This document shows positions 32,205 to 44,139 of a stretch of 64,000 nucleotides of DNA, in pieces. Below the pieces are notes generated by a model. That model did no database searches. It had not been told where the DNA came from and saw only the letters and a list, made by a program, of their open reading frames with translations. Origin of the DNA: Latrodectus hesperus (Eukaryota; Arthropoda; Arachnida; Araneae; Theridiidae); the NCBI GenBank assembly GCA_037975125.1, contig JAJQOW010000194.1, positions 1 through 64,000 on the forward strand, read 5' to 3'. Within the stretch, counting starts at the first letter, position 1, and each line of letters starts with the position of its first letter. Both the position numbers and the translations under genes were made by a program.

Positions 32205-32228
32205 AAAATTTAGGAATTCCTAAATTTT
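32205..32228. repeat. Perfect 24-bp palindrome
   Basis: The arms AAAATTTAGGAA and TTCCTAAATTTT meet without a loop. Confidence 0.85.
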
Positions 32229-33246
32229 AGAAATACAGTTGCGAGAAGGAAAATAGTCTTCCCGTAACTGTAAACTCTAATTGTTCATTTATATTTGAAA
32301 TAAATTCTCCCAATTTCACACAAGTTTTAATACAGATTACAGGTGGTTTAGGAATTTCAAGTTGAGAATTACTATTGTTAGTTTTATTATCATTTGAATT
32401 AATTTGATGGTATTTCCTTATATGAAAATTTTGAATTTCGGCATCTGTTTCAGCATCTGTCCAGAGAATCAAATTCGTTTGATGATTCTGTTTCCTCGCT
32501 TTTGGTTCGAATCCTTTTAAATTTTCTTTTATGTCTCGATTTATATTCTGTGAATCCTTCCTCATCTTCAGAATAGTCAAAGGATTTTTTGAAAGTTGTT
32601 TTGAAGGAGCAGTATTAGTCATAATATTTTCGGTACTTGCACGTGTAATAGCTTTAGGTCTAACTTGTCCAATGTGCAATGAGGAGTTCTCAGGGTTTTT
32701 TTAATACACTCTCATCATTATTATATGATAAGCAGAAATTTTATTTTAGTTGTTTATATCTGTACTGTGGTCCTAGCAATACAAATAATTTCATTAATAT
32801 TATTACTATTTACATCATTTTCAGACTGCATTTTTATTAAATTTTGTTCAATATTTTATTAGAATATATAATGCTATTCTTTTTGGTATACTATTATATT
32901 CTTTTAGAGTGTTGGTTTTTCTTATCATTTTTTCATAACTATTATTAGAAGTTCTTCTATCACTATTAGTTAGTATGTAATCATCATTATTTTTAGAAAT
33001 ACAATCATTAGTATTATTTATATCAAGAGAATTTTTCATATCGATAGAAATATTTGGGCATGCAGAAATATTATTATTTGAATTATTTACATTGATATCA
33101 ATAATATTATTGACACAATTAGAACTGCTAACATAAATATTATTAGATATTATAACACTATTTTTGGATTTATTTTTTGTTTTCTGAGATTTAAATTTTT
33201 TCAAAGAATTACTAGCATTTTCATGAAATTGAATCCAGTCTGGCAA
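32227..33246 (-). pseudogene. Asn-rich frames, possibly LINE ORF1 debris (uncertain)
   Basis: Two minus-strand frames, 32848-33246 (132 codons, very Asn/Ser-rich) and 32227-32679 (150 codons). The second ends with KPPVICIKTCVKLGEFI...LEFTVTGR, which resembles the start of the RNA-binding region of jockey ORF1 proteins. No zinc knuckle or ORF2 follows. The Asn-richness may simply reflect A+T bias. Confidence 0.3.
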
Positions 33247-33352
33247 AGAGTTGCAATTAATAAAAGAATTTAAGCAAAGAATTGCACTTAATAAGGAAAA
33301 TTGAGCAAAGAGCTCCCCTTAATAAAGAAATTAGTTCAACACACACAATATT

Positions 33353-33805
33353 TCAAAAACCTATTTTAATCATTAAATCCTGTGGCGGTTGTCTCCCATA
33401 TCCCTTTATGGAGTTGCTGACTTTCTCCAGTTGTTGCATAACATGCGTTATTTTGATCACTATTTTTGGGTCCAAGATAACTTTTTTATTTCGTTGTTTA
33501 ATTTCAAAGTAGGAAATTTTATCATCCCGAACTGGAACTCTTAAAAAAGCAGTGCCATCGAGTACGCCTTCGAACTGCCACACGAAAAAAAATTTTTTTT
33601 TTCCATAATGCGGAAGTTGAGAAATATATACAGGTGATAAATACAGGTTCGGCTTGCTAAAATCCAACGTATTATCCAGAATATTGTTATCCCTAACAGA
33701 TATGGAGCTTCTCCTCGAATTCATTGCAGGAACGGAAGGATAGCCGGAGTGACTTTCATCGTCGTAGCGGGGACAGTCACCTGTCGATGCTTTTCTCGAA
33801 CCCAA
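33353..33805 (-). CDS. Unrecognised 150-codon open frame
   Basis: It begins MGSRKASTGDCPRYDDES and contains KFFFVWQFEGVLDGTAFLRV, then SYFEIKQRNKKVILDPKIVI. Unlike most chance frames here, it has mixed polar/hydrophobic composition and G+C-richer codons in its first third. I recognise no family. It may be an exon, part of the adjacent decayed Mutator-like copy, or an old retroelement fragment. No convincing splice sites or start context were established. Confidence 0.25.
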   Translation of the reverse strand: MGSRKASTGDCPRYDDESHSGYPSVPAMNSRRSSISVRDNNILDNTLDFSKPNLYLSPVYISQLPHYGKKKFFFVWQFEGVLDGTAFLRVPVRDDKISYFEIKQRNKKVILDPKIVIKITHVMQQLEKVSNSIKGYGRQPPQDLMIKIGF

Positions 33806-34162
33806 ATTGGTTTTAGTAGCTTCTCGAAAACACGTCTGAATTTTTCAAAGTCCGGAACGATTCCTCTAGAAAACCTTTAGTATCCATCCTGAACTGACTT
33901 GCAACTGAACTCTGCTACAGAGTGAGCAGCAGTCCACCTGTTTCAGACACCCTCTAACAAATGATGGTTGCTGCATTTTTTTTAAAAGAAAAATTCGTGG
34001 ATTCCATCATGTCTCTGATGATTGGACTCTAGTGGTCTTGGTTGATTCGGATGCATCCTGTCGAGTAGTAGAACAGTCCAAACTCTTAGCATCGGAGCGG
34101 TGCAGTTAAGCATTCTTAATTTTGGATTTTGATTGCTCTGATCCTGTTTAAGGAATAAAAAG

Positions 34163-34215
34163 AATGTACTCCAGTTACTCTCGAGATGCAATCTCGAGAG
34201 TAACTGGAGTACATT
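34163..34215. repeat. Perfect fold-back: 25-bp arms, 3-nt loop
   Basis: Arm 34163-34187 (AATGTACTCCAGTTACTCTC then GAGAT) is the exact reverse complement of 34191-34215; the loop is GCA. It lies at the broken C-terminal edge of Mutator-like copy A. The inner part shares CTCGAGAT with the equivalent coding sequence of copy B at 38989. Confidence 0.93.
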
Positions 34216-36085
34216 TTTTTCTCGAGATCTCGAATAATAGTACACTCTGAAAAGTACTTCGACATGATTTCAAAGTCAACTACTAAACCTGTGAGGGAAT
34301 CAATGCTAATTCCAACACCATATAAAGAAGAATGACCTCGTTTCTTCCAAGTTCCATCATAGGACACAGAAATATGTAACTGATTCTAAGTATTTAAATT
34401 TGAATTTGATTCCAAATATGATTTCCTAACGGCACATGTTAGCTTACTTTTAACATTTCATCTCGAAACCCTTCATTTTTTAAAACTAAATTAGTGAAAC
34501 ATTTAGAAAATGGTTTTTATCCATGTGTGCACAATCCAGTATTTGAGAGAATGATTCGATTGCAACATGGCCTTTTCCAAAGCTCAGAAAAGCTGCCTTA
34601 ACTTTGTTATTGACATCAAATTTTCGTGATTAGGTTCTCTAGGACTAGAAAAAGTCGAGCCAAAAATGTTTCGCAAAATTTGCAGGACATTTCTAGTTTC
34701 AATGAAAAACCATTATTTTCCTGAGTGGATACATCTAAAGGAGGAATATCATTACGTAAATGGACAGATTCTGGAATATTTACATCATAAAAGAAAATTT
34801 TGTTCGACTGATTCTTTTGGTACAGTTTCCTCAGCAAATTTTGATTGGCTTTTACGAGCTGATTCAATTGCATTAAGTTTTCCAATTCTGTTCGTTTCGT
34901 TCGTCTGCCTTTAGGTTTCCTGCATCTTGAATTAATTGCATGCATTATGATGGAAATTACAAAGTTCGATTCAAGATATTATTATTTGAGAAAGTAGAAC
35001 TGAAAAGAACTGCTGAAAAGCAAGCAGAAATATGTTTCAAAATCAAAACATTATCAAGTGGTGAAATCAATATAATGATAGCTGTGAGAAATCAATAAGA
35101 TTAGTGTTTGCAGACAAAATCGTACAAATAATAAAAACTAAATAGTTTTGACGTGACTGAAAAATAGTACATTCGAAAACAAGAATTCAGTAAATAATTA
35201 TTTGAAGAATAAATATTTGCATGCTGTGAGACGATTGGAAGTGGGCGTGATCGTTTGTTTACAAAATAAATACCTTATTTTTTCAAGTTTTAACAGTGTA
35301 AATCAAACAAATATTAGCCAAAATATGATATTTAAAACTTATTACATTCTAGAAATACATATATTTCATTGGAAATAGTTATTATTTAAATACACTGTCC
35401 TCGTGTTACTAGTTTACGTTTTCGAGCAAATGTTAAAAAGAGGCGTGGCACACGAATACTTTATTGCAACATTAATAATTGTACTTAAAATTGGCTGAAA
35501 TAAAAAAATTCTTTTCGTACAATATAGAGACTGATATCTTTTTGTTATTAATAATTAAAAAAGAAAATCTGTTTATTTGCAGATTTTTCACATGCTTCTG
35601 GTCGATCGTGGCCCTAAAAATAATTTAACAACATCTACCAGTTTTGAAAACAAAATATATGTAATATATAATAAATATGTTTCACCTGCTGTAACAAACG
35701 ATTTTCTGTGGCTATTGAATCAAGTATCTGCGCATCCTGATAAGGGATGGGTGGGTGCTTATATATTGCTAAATTGTAGGTGTTATTAATTTATTATTCA
35801 TTATGTGGTGTATCCTAATTTACCGAAAAAATTTTGCGGAGAATTAGCATCGAGTATTAATTTAAGTAACTATTACTCTCTGAACAATAGTGGTCATTGT
35901 TACGATTGTACAGCATACTTCCAAATTAGAATTTTCTAAATGTCAGATTAAAATTAATAACAAATGCCTTTGCGTGAAAAAAGAAATTTGAGATGAATAA
36001 GGTATCCCAACATAATTTAAATGCATTGCTCAACAGGCAGGCAATGTAGAACACCACAAAATCTTACTATAAAGACGAATTGAGA
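34216..36085 (-). mobile_element. Mutator-like transposon, copy A (rearranged)
   Basis: Collinear with copy B over roughly 38990-40875. Shared blocks include the transposase start region, the run around GGGCGTGATCGTTTGTTTAC (35250 / 40090) and the end block near 36060 / 40850. The transposase C-terminal half is replaced by the fold-back and unrelated sequence. Terminal repeats were not recognised. Confidence 0.65.
34227..34945 (-). pseudogene. Mutator-like transposase N-terminal part, copy A
   Basis: Reading down from 34945: M..INSRCRKPKGRRTKRTELENL, NIPESVHLRNDIPP and MSCKFC. After frame breaks comes HISVSYDGTWKKRGHSSLYG, then IDSLTGLVVDFEIMSKY. The SYDGTWKKRGHSS motif and FEIMSKYCxEC are characteristic of the Mutator-like transposase domain (PF20700 type; recalled, not searched). 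The protein breaks off just after this point. Confidence 0.65.
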
Positions 36086-36313
36086 AATCGCAGACATTTA
36101 TTATCATGATGAAACAAAATAAAAAAAATTATTTTAAAAATATTATTTGAAATTAGCTTATTTATCAGTTAATTAACAATAAAAGAAATTTTTACAAGTT
36201 AACAAAGCAATTGATTTTACAAATGAATTCTAAACAGATTGTATTTACACTTGTAGAGATTTAGTAACACTGATTGCCAAGTGTCCCAGAATAGTGTGAG
36301 AAGTAGTATACAT

Positions 36314-36463
<150 letters not shown>

Positions 36464-36579
36464 ACACTTGCCATGCTTCCTGGTTTGACCGCAAAAGTCC
36501 CGGATTCCAAAAAAATCTCGGTGTCCTTTCCGGTTTTTTCCCCATAAAAATTAAATTTGATTTCATCAATGATTAAAAA

Positions 36580-36830
36580 TGCGTTTGATCCTGGGTTCGA
36601 ATCCCGGTTCGCGCATGGATGTACTTTCTCTCTGTCAATCCTGTCTTTGTCCTTTCCTTGTATGAAATAGTTGTGAATGGTTGCCTATACTATAAACGGG
36701 TATCTATGGCATGTGTGTACTGAAGAAGTCAGACTCCACACCAAAATATGGTTTAGTTGAAAATGTGGAGCAGCGCACCCCGTATTGCCAGTCTAGCTGG
36801 CACAAAACAACAAGAAGAGGACTGAGAAAT
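36580..36830 (+). mobile_element. SINE copy (same family as 15125-15370)
   Basis: It begins near box B (GGTTCGAATCCCGG) and runs collinearly with the 15.1-kb copy. It ends with hairpin TGCCAG-TCTAG-CTGGCA (36786-36802) and an AAAACAACAAGAAG tail. The 77-codon frame starting inside it (36711) is not a gene. Confidence 0.8.
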
Positions 36831-36934
36831 ATGTCTTCCCTGTCATCAACCCTCTCTTGTCGCACAGTTCATGAAGTGGTCCGGAGAGCTTGCTCGGAGT
36901 TGCATTTCACACAGTTTTTTTCCCTTATGAAAAA

Positions 36935-37230
36935 AAGGCATTAATTGTGTCTACTTGCAAGCCTACTAATGGTGGACTGAATATTACTTGATACCCTGGT
37001 AACTTATTGACTCCTTCTTTGGCTAAAATATCAGCAGTCTTTTTTCTATAGAGTCCAGTGTTTGTAGGCATCCATTTGAAATAGATCTTGTCCTGCTGGG
37101 AAAGATCTTTAAGAATATTAATAATTGAGATTATACTACTATCAGTTGAGATCTAAATATCTAAAGATGTTATATATTTAATAGCTTTGAGGGCTTCAAT
37201 GATGCCCATTAACTCTGATCTTAAAACCGA
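36935..37230 (-). pseudogene. LINE RNase H fragment
   Basis: The minus-strand translation gives SELMGIIEALKAIKYI, then STDSSSIISIINIL, and KWMPTNTGLYRKKTADILAK. These are the Glu, second Asp and last Asp regions of a LINE RNase H, with at least one stop. The first motif is missing. Confidence 0.6.
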
Positions 37231-37499
37231 AAAACATTTCGAATTCTAATGTAGGTCTTATGAAAGTCCAAAAAAGTGTGTAAGGATAATTAATTGTAAA
37301 GGATTGCTTAGAATAATTTGTATATTATTCTGTACTCTATTAAAAGTGATAACCATAGAAAAGTAATTGTGTACTAATAAATCATATTATCGTCGTCACA
37401 TCATTCTTTTTCATAATGCTCGTATACTTTTAAGATGTACTTATTTAGAGCTACAAGGGGAGATGGTATTTTATTGCATCTTATACAATAAGGCATTCC

Positions 37500-37690
37500 G
37501 TGTGTATACCCTCATCGCCACAATAGTGAAACGGCAAAGAAGCACAGAGAGAGAAAAGGAGCCTCCATGCCCAAACCAGGATTCGAACCTTGGACATAGT
37601 GCTTCTAAGTTAGGTACGCTAACGACATCGCAATCTTTCGACTTTATCTTAATATCTTGTCTTCCCAATAGTGGCCATGCTCGAAGTTAT
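37500..37690 (-). mobile_element. Diverged tRNA-derived SINE fragment
   Basis: The minus strand has a tRNA-like head: a degraded box A region (TCGTTAGCGTACC) and box B (GGTTCGAATCCTGG). TTTGGGCATGGAGGCTCC and a CTTTTCTCTCTCTGTG stretch follow, related to the 15.1- and 36.6-kb SINEs. Its 3' end is lost. It is not a functional tRNA. Confidence 0.6.
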
Positions 37691-38109
37691 ATTTGCTAAG
37701 GTTTATGTGCAGTCAGATTGGAAACAATGAAAGCAAGAGACTACCTACCAAAAATCTAATTATTTCAAATAAAGAAAAATTGCTAGGGCTGTTTGATCAG
37801 TTCAAGGATATTCATGTAGGAGTTCTAGAACCTAAAATGTTATTTAAAATTAATTTAATTAATTAAAATTTACAAATTGCTTTTTAAAAATTTTTCGAAC
37901 ATTAGAAAAAATTATATATTTCATAGAAAGCATAAACTCTGTAAGCATATACTATATTAATTTTAAAATTCTAGATAAATACAAAATTGTAAACATAATA
38001 AAAAGTAATATATTATAAAAATTATTTTACATACAATGTTATTGGAAAAAATAACAGAAAAACATATATTCTCATTTATAATTTGTGAAACATTTTTACT
38101 TTTTCATTT

Positions 38110-38220
38110 CACTATATACATATATATATTTTTTATATATATATATATATATTATATTTTTATATATAAATATATATAAATATATATATATATTTTTATA
38201 TATAAATATATATATTTTTT
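38110..38220. repeat. TA-rich low-complexity tract
   Basis: Alternating TATATA, TTTTATATATAAATATA units abutting the C-terminal coding end of Mutator-like copy B. Confidence 0.9.
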
Positions 38221-38224
38221 ACTT

Positions 38225-39800
38225 TGGTAGCAGTTTATAAAAATCTGATGACCTTCGATTTTTTTGTGAAAATCTTGTTGCATCTTTTTTCCTTGCAAGT
38301 TTTAAAGTATGATCCGACAATACTCCTGCACGTAGTTTTGTTGCATTTAAAACTCCAAAATTAAACTTGCTGATAGCTAGAATTACTTCATACTCTAGTC
38401 TCTTTTTAGATACAAATATGTCCTTCGAGCATTTTTTTCATAAACAGCTATGAAGAATTTCATTAGACACTAGTCTTTGGTACACTGGTACATTCTTCTC
38501 GACAACTTTTACTGAAAGTTTAGTCTTCATTAGTGAGTGACGTTGTGGGGTAAACAGTCGCAATAGAATAGAAGTTTTCATCTTTTGAATATCAAAAGGA
38601 TTATCTTTTATTGTTTCCGATAGAAATTTTGGAGTTTTACAACAGTTTCTTCTTTTAAATTGAATTGCTTTACCAAGTGTGACGCCATTGAGTCTCCATT
38701 CCTTTATAACATTACGAAGTACTGTTCCAAGTCTTTTCGCAACCTGATTAATACATTCTTCCTTAACAATTCGAATATCACTAGATATTTTCTCTTCGTT
38801 TAAGTTAATAAATGTTTTAGAATCACCGTCACATATAATTGTTGTGTACAACATATTACGTGGAAGTGAAATTTTCCAAATTCGTAATGCAGCAGCCATT
38901 TCAATGCTCCCACATGATTCGCTGAAGTCTTTTTGGCAGTTTTTTCTATGTCCTTCTTTCCAAATGTAGAATTCAGCATTGTCTTCCTCGAGATCTCGAG
39001 ATGCAACTGTACACTCTGAACAGTACTTCGACATGATTTCAAAGTCAATAACTAAACCTGTGAGGGAATTAATGGCAATTCCAATACCAAATAAAGAATT
39101 ATGACCTCGTTTCTGCCAAGTAACATATAGGACACAGAAATATCTAACTGATCCCAGGAATTTAAATTTGATTCCAAATATGATTTCCTAACGGCACTGT
39201 AGCTTACTTTTAACATTTCATCTCGAAACCCTTCGTTTTTTTAAAACTAAATTAGAGAAACATTTAGAAAATGTTTTTTATCCGTGTTTGCACAATCCAG
39301 TGTTTGAGAGAATGATTCCATTGCAACATGTCCTTTTCCAAAGCTCAAAAAAGCTGCTCCACTTTTGTTATTTACATCAAATTTTCGTGATTAGGTTTTC
39401 TAGGACTTCAAAAAGTAGAGCCAAAAATTTCTTGGCAAAATTTGCAGGACATTTCTAGTTTCACTGAAAAACAATTATTTTCCTGAGTGGATACATCTAA
39501 AGAGCAGACACCACAATTACTGCATGGCAAATTCCTTAGAAGACAGGAGAAGCAATTTTTATTCATAAAAAATATACTCATTTCCACATGCAGGACGAAT
39601 ATCATTACGTAAATGGACAGATTCTGGAATATTTACATCTATTAAAGAAAATTTTTGGTCGACTATTTCTTTTGGTACACCTTCCTCAGAAAATTTTGAT
39701 TGTCTTTTACGAGCTGATTCAATCGCAGTAAGTTTTCCAATTCTGTTCGTTTCGTTCGTCTGCCTTTAGGTTTCCAATATCTTGAACTAATTGCCTGCAT
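38225..39800 (-). pseudogene. Mutator-like transposase pseudogene
   Basis: It starts at 39800 (M QAISSRYWKPKGRRTKRTE). A Cys-containing N-terminal region and SFGKGHVAMESFSQTL follow. Then come WQKRGHNSLFGIGIAINSL, FEIMSKYCSECTVASRDLEE and SCGSIEMAAALRIW. The DGDSKTFINLN Asp motif, KEECINQVAKRLGTVLRN and VTLGKAIQFK follow in the open stretch 38438-39034. After a frameshift the C-terminus (VSKKRLEYEVILAISKFNFG) reaches about 38225. This order fits Mutator-like transposases common in arachnid genomes (family recalled). Stops and frameshifts make it inactive. Confidence 0.72.
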
Positions 39801-40875
39801 TATGATGGAAATTACAAAATTCGATTCAAGAGATTAATATTTGAGAAACTAGTACTGAAAAGAACTTCAGCAGAAATATGTTTCAAAATCAAGACAGAAT
39901 CTAGCGGTGAAATCAAAATAATGATAGCTGTGGGAAATCAATAAGATTAGTGTTTCCAGACAAAATCGTACAAATAATAAAAACTAAATAGTTTTGACGT
40001 GACTGAAATACAGCACATTCTAAAACAAGAATTCAGTAAATAATAATTTGAAGAATAAATATTTGTATGCTGTGAGACGATAAGAAATGGGCGTGATCGT
40101 TTGTTTACAAAATAAATACCTTATTTATTCAAGTCTTAACAGTGTAAATCAAACAAATATTAGCCAAAATGTGATATTTAAAACTTATTACATTCTAGAA
40201 ATACATATATTTCATTGGAAATTAGTTATTATTTAAATACACTGTCCTCGTTTTACTAGTTTACGTTTTCGAGCAAATGTTAAAAAGGGGCGCGGCACAC
40301 GTAAACTTTATTAAAACATTAACAATTGTGCTTAAAATTGGCTGAAATCAAAAATTCTTTTTGTTAAATGTAGAGACTGATTCCTATTTGTTATTATTAA
40401 TTAAAAAAGAAAATTTTTGAGAATATTTTTCACATTTCCCTAGTCGATTGTGGCCCTAAAAATATTTTAACAACTACTACCAGTTTTAGAAACTAAATAA
40501 ATGTTATATATATTTATGTGTTACTGATAACTTATATACCACCTACTGACGCTATAAACAATAACAGCGTGCCTTGAATAGGGGCTGGTCCTGTGAGGGG
40601 TGCGTTGTACTTATTAATTATGAAATGACACTCTATAATGTACTGCAAATAGTGCGGAAATTTTGCTTCGAAAATTAATTGAAGCAACAATTTTTCTCGG
40701 AACGAAAGTAATCATTGTTTCGTTGTACAACATATTTATTAATTGGAATTTTCTAAATGTCCGATTAAAAATTAGATGAATAAGGTATCCCAACATAATT
40801 TAAATGCATTGCTCAACAAGCAGGCAATGTAGAACACCACAAAATCTTACTATAAAGACGAATTGAAAAATCGAA
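38225..40875 (-). mobile_element. Mutator-like transposon, copy B
   Basis: The longer of two copies. It holds the transposase pseudogene (38225-39800) plus about 1.1 kb of 5' noncoding sequence shared with copy A. Ends are inferred from loss of similarity to copy A and from the TA-rich tract; no terminal repeats were found. Confidence 0.65.
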
Positions 40876-40879
40876 GGCA

Positions 40880-43800
40880 TAGATCAATTTAAAATAAAAA
40901 ATAATTTTCTCATTCAAAAATACAATCAAATTAGCCAAAAATAACACAAAATATTTTTCCTTACAAGCAAAACATCAAACTCAAAAACATGGCAGAGGCG
41001 GTAAGGAGAAAGGTCAAAACTACCGATCCTATTGGAAGTCTTTTGTGAAGTCGCTTGAAGATAGACACGCCTTTTTTCTTGCAGAAAATATCTTAATATC
41101 ATAAAAATCAGTTCTGGAGGTAGGAGATCAGCTCCAGGTACTCGAAAACCGTTATTTCAGCTTCTCATCTGGAATAGGATTGGCAAAATCAGTTGTTTTC
41201 GAATAATTAGTTCATAACGTTTCACGAAAAGTAGTCCAAGAAATCTCTTCCCTATAAGCATTCTTTGAAGTTCTAGGTGGAATAAAAATAGACTTTCCTG
41301 GGTTGACAAAAGTCATTTTTTGAAGAAATGAGATTGAGAGTGTGTGAATTTTAGTGATTATGAGTATCGGATACCTCACAAATGAAAAGACTGTTTTTCC
41401 AGAGTTAAGAGAGATGCGTTGATTATATAATAATTATTTACTCATAAGACAGACCAGTGTCTTTTTGAAATTATTTATTACAGACACAATTAATATGTAA
41501 GAAAGGATATGGGGATTAATTACCGATCAAAAGGAACATAACCGATCTCTTAAATTTACAATTATCATATGCTTTTTCTAAACGATATCACGTGCATGCG
41601 CGAACATGCTTGACCTCCTTATTCTCGAAGGTCACTGAACATGCCGCCTGCCATTGCAATGTGAAACATTCATTATTTTCACACAAGTTAAATAACAGTT
41701 TTATATAAATTTTACAAAACATAAATTGCAATAATTTTGGATATTGTAAACTAACAAAGTAACATTATACAAATATTTAAAATGCACAGTACTTAAAGTA
41801 CACAATTAATTATTTTATTTAGTTTATTAATTAGCATTTAATTATTAAAGTCTTAAGTTTCAGATTTAATTGTACAATACGAAAGTAATAAATTTTTAAA
41901 TAACTTTTTTTAAATAACTTTTTTAAAGTTTCGGAAGTACCGAAACAATAAGAACCTCTGAAGTTCCGGAATTTCCAAAATATCGTAATGTAAAAACGTT
42001 CTACGATATCGTAAAGACTTAAGGAGTTACCAATATTGGAACTATTTAAACAGTTACAGGATTAGTGGAACTGTCTCTATATAAACTAAAAATATAAATA
42101 TTTTCTTAGTAACTTAATTTCTCGAACAATACGTTATTTATTAAACTGTTTTCAAATAACTGCTCCATTTAATAAGACCGCCACTACATCTTCAATATGT
42201 CATTCGTCATACTATATATAGCTGGAAAATTCTTTGATAATAAATTTTGTCTTAGCTTAGATAGCTCAAAATGAATTTCGTATGAGATAAACGATCTCGG
42301 CGTGTTCAAGAATACCTTTGAATCTCTTGAAGTAATCTGTTTTGATGTCGATTCTGAAAGTGGTTTATTGCTAACTTTGCCCTTATTGTCCCTATCTCTC
42401 GTAAACTATTTCAGTTGGTAAAGACATTCATTGTTGGAGATTGAGGGTATATTTCCATTCTGAGTCGGAACTTTCTCTGGTACAAGCTCCTCCTTTACAG
42501 CCGGATTACTGCATATGATTATGGATGCCGAATGATGCATCCTGATTTTTGTTTTTGTGCTTTCCTTGAAGGTACTTCGCGGTAGATGATTTAACGCATA
42601 TGGTTTCACAAAATTCAGTTAGAGTTATCTACATTATTTCATCATGAATTAAAAGAGTTTTATATGGATTGCGTTCAATGTAGTTGAAAGCTACAGAAAA
42701 TTCCTAAAACTTTACACGTTTTGAGAAATTTACAAATTTTTCCATTTCTTTACAGCTATAGGGTTTTCAACTCCTTTTTTTTTTTGTCCCTATAGACTCC
42801 GGATGTTAACCCTAAATGAAAATGTGAGTAATATGGTGTAAAGACACACACAACAGACCCCTTCCATCTAATTTTCATTAAGCTGCATACCATGGCCAAT
42901 GAGTGATATTTTCTGGACATGAATCTACTCTCGAAGCATGTAGACTCAATGAGCAAATAAATATAAATTGTTATTTTCGCAAAAGATGTATAAAATATTA
43001 ATCTCAGATTTCTATTGCATTGGCCTTTGTCTATAGACTATATTTACTGTCTTTTCCTTTGCCAGGATATTTAGAATCATTGTGTTATGGATTGTCGGTA
43101 AATGATAATGATTCCTCATTTTTAAGGAAACTTTTTATATGAGCGCTTAGCATTGTTTCCATTCTGAACGTGGCGAAACGCATTTTAAGGTTAGTGGAAA
43201 ATAATTTTTGTGTAGGTATTTTTCTTCATGAGGGAAAGCGTGAATCCAATAAATTTCTCATCAGTGATTGTTTCTAAATAACTTTTTATTAATTAATAGC
43301 TTGAAGCTTCATAAGGGAATCTAGAAAGGAAAAAATATTAAATACAAATAAAAGTTCAAAATGAAAAATGTAAGATTCCTGGATGAGATATATTTACATA
43401 GATATGTACATTCAGAATAATGTTTTTTTAAAGGTTGTTGCATCCAAAGAGTAGAAATTTCGTTAATGGGTAAAATTTCTCCTGCCCGGAAAAAGTGATG
43501 TCAAATTATTATGCCAACAATAGAAATTAAATATACCGTTGCTGCTTTGATGAATCATTTATGCTTAAATAAGATTTAAATATTTTTCTCGTAAATTTAT
43601 ACGACTAATAATAAAAAATAAGCTTTTTTATTTAAATAGCTTATTTATTATTAAAATAGCATTTTGAATTTCAGCTTTTGTATAAGGCTCTAAATGTGAA
43701 ATGTTTTTTTTACCACTCCGTTGTCACATGCTGCCATGGCTCTTTATAGTAAAGACAGACTTAAGGAAGTTTATGATTACAGCGAGAATATTTTACTGAT

Positions 43801-44139
43801 ATGCTGTAAATCGAAGATGATATTGCACTTTTGAATCAGGTCTTCAAAATTCTTAAATTCAAAGAGGATCTTTCTGATTTTTTCATGGGGAATAGTGGTT
43901 TTAGTTTGTTATTGAGGAGCAGCTCGTTCACCCGATTCTTTGGATCTTGTAGTTGGTGGATTATTTTGTCGATTAAGCTGGAATCAAGGGCCTTCACTGT
44001 TTCTGCACTTGGCTGGTTCAGTTCACGGTTTCTATTGGTAGAATGTGAAGTTCTCCTCGCGCACTTGAATGAACTTTTCAGCAGCCTATGTTTGTAACGT
44101 TGATACTAGATTAGAAAGCTGCTTACATGATATAATTAT
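40880..44139. other. Gene-poor interval
   Basis: No supported gene, TE terminus or RNA. Minus-strand translation at about 41030-41330 shows a slightly protein-like stretch (SIFIPPRTSKNAYREEISW) with stops, too weak to call. Confidence 0.4.

Noticed and set aside
43831..44097. 88-codon plus-strand frame, antisense of a possible LINE
   Set aside because: Neither strand gives recognisable motifs; Ser/Phe/Leu-rich composition is typical of chance frames here.
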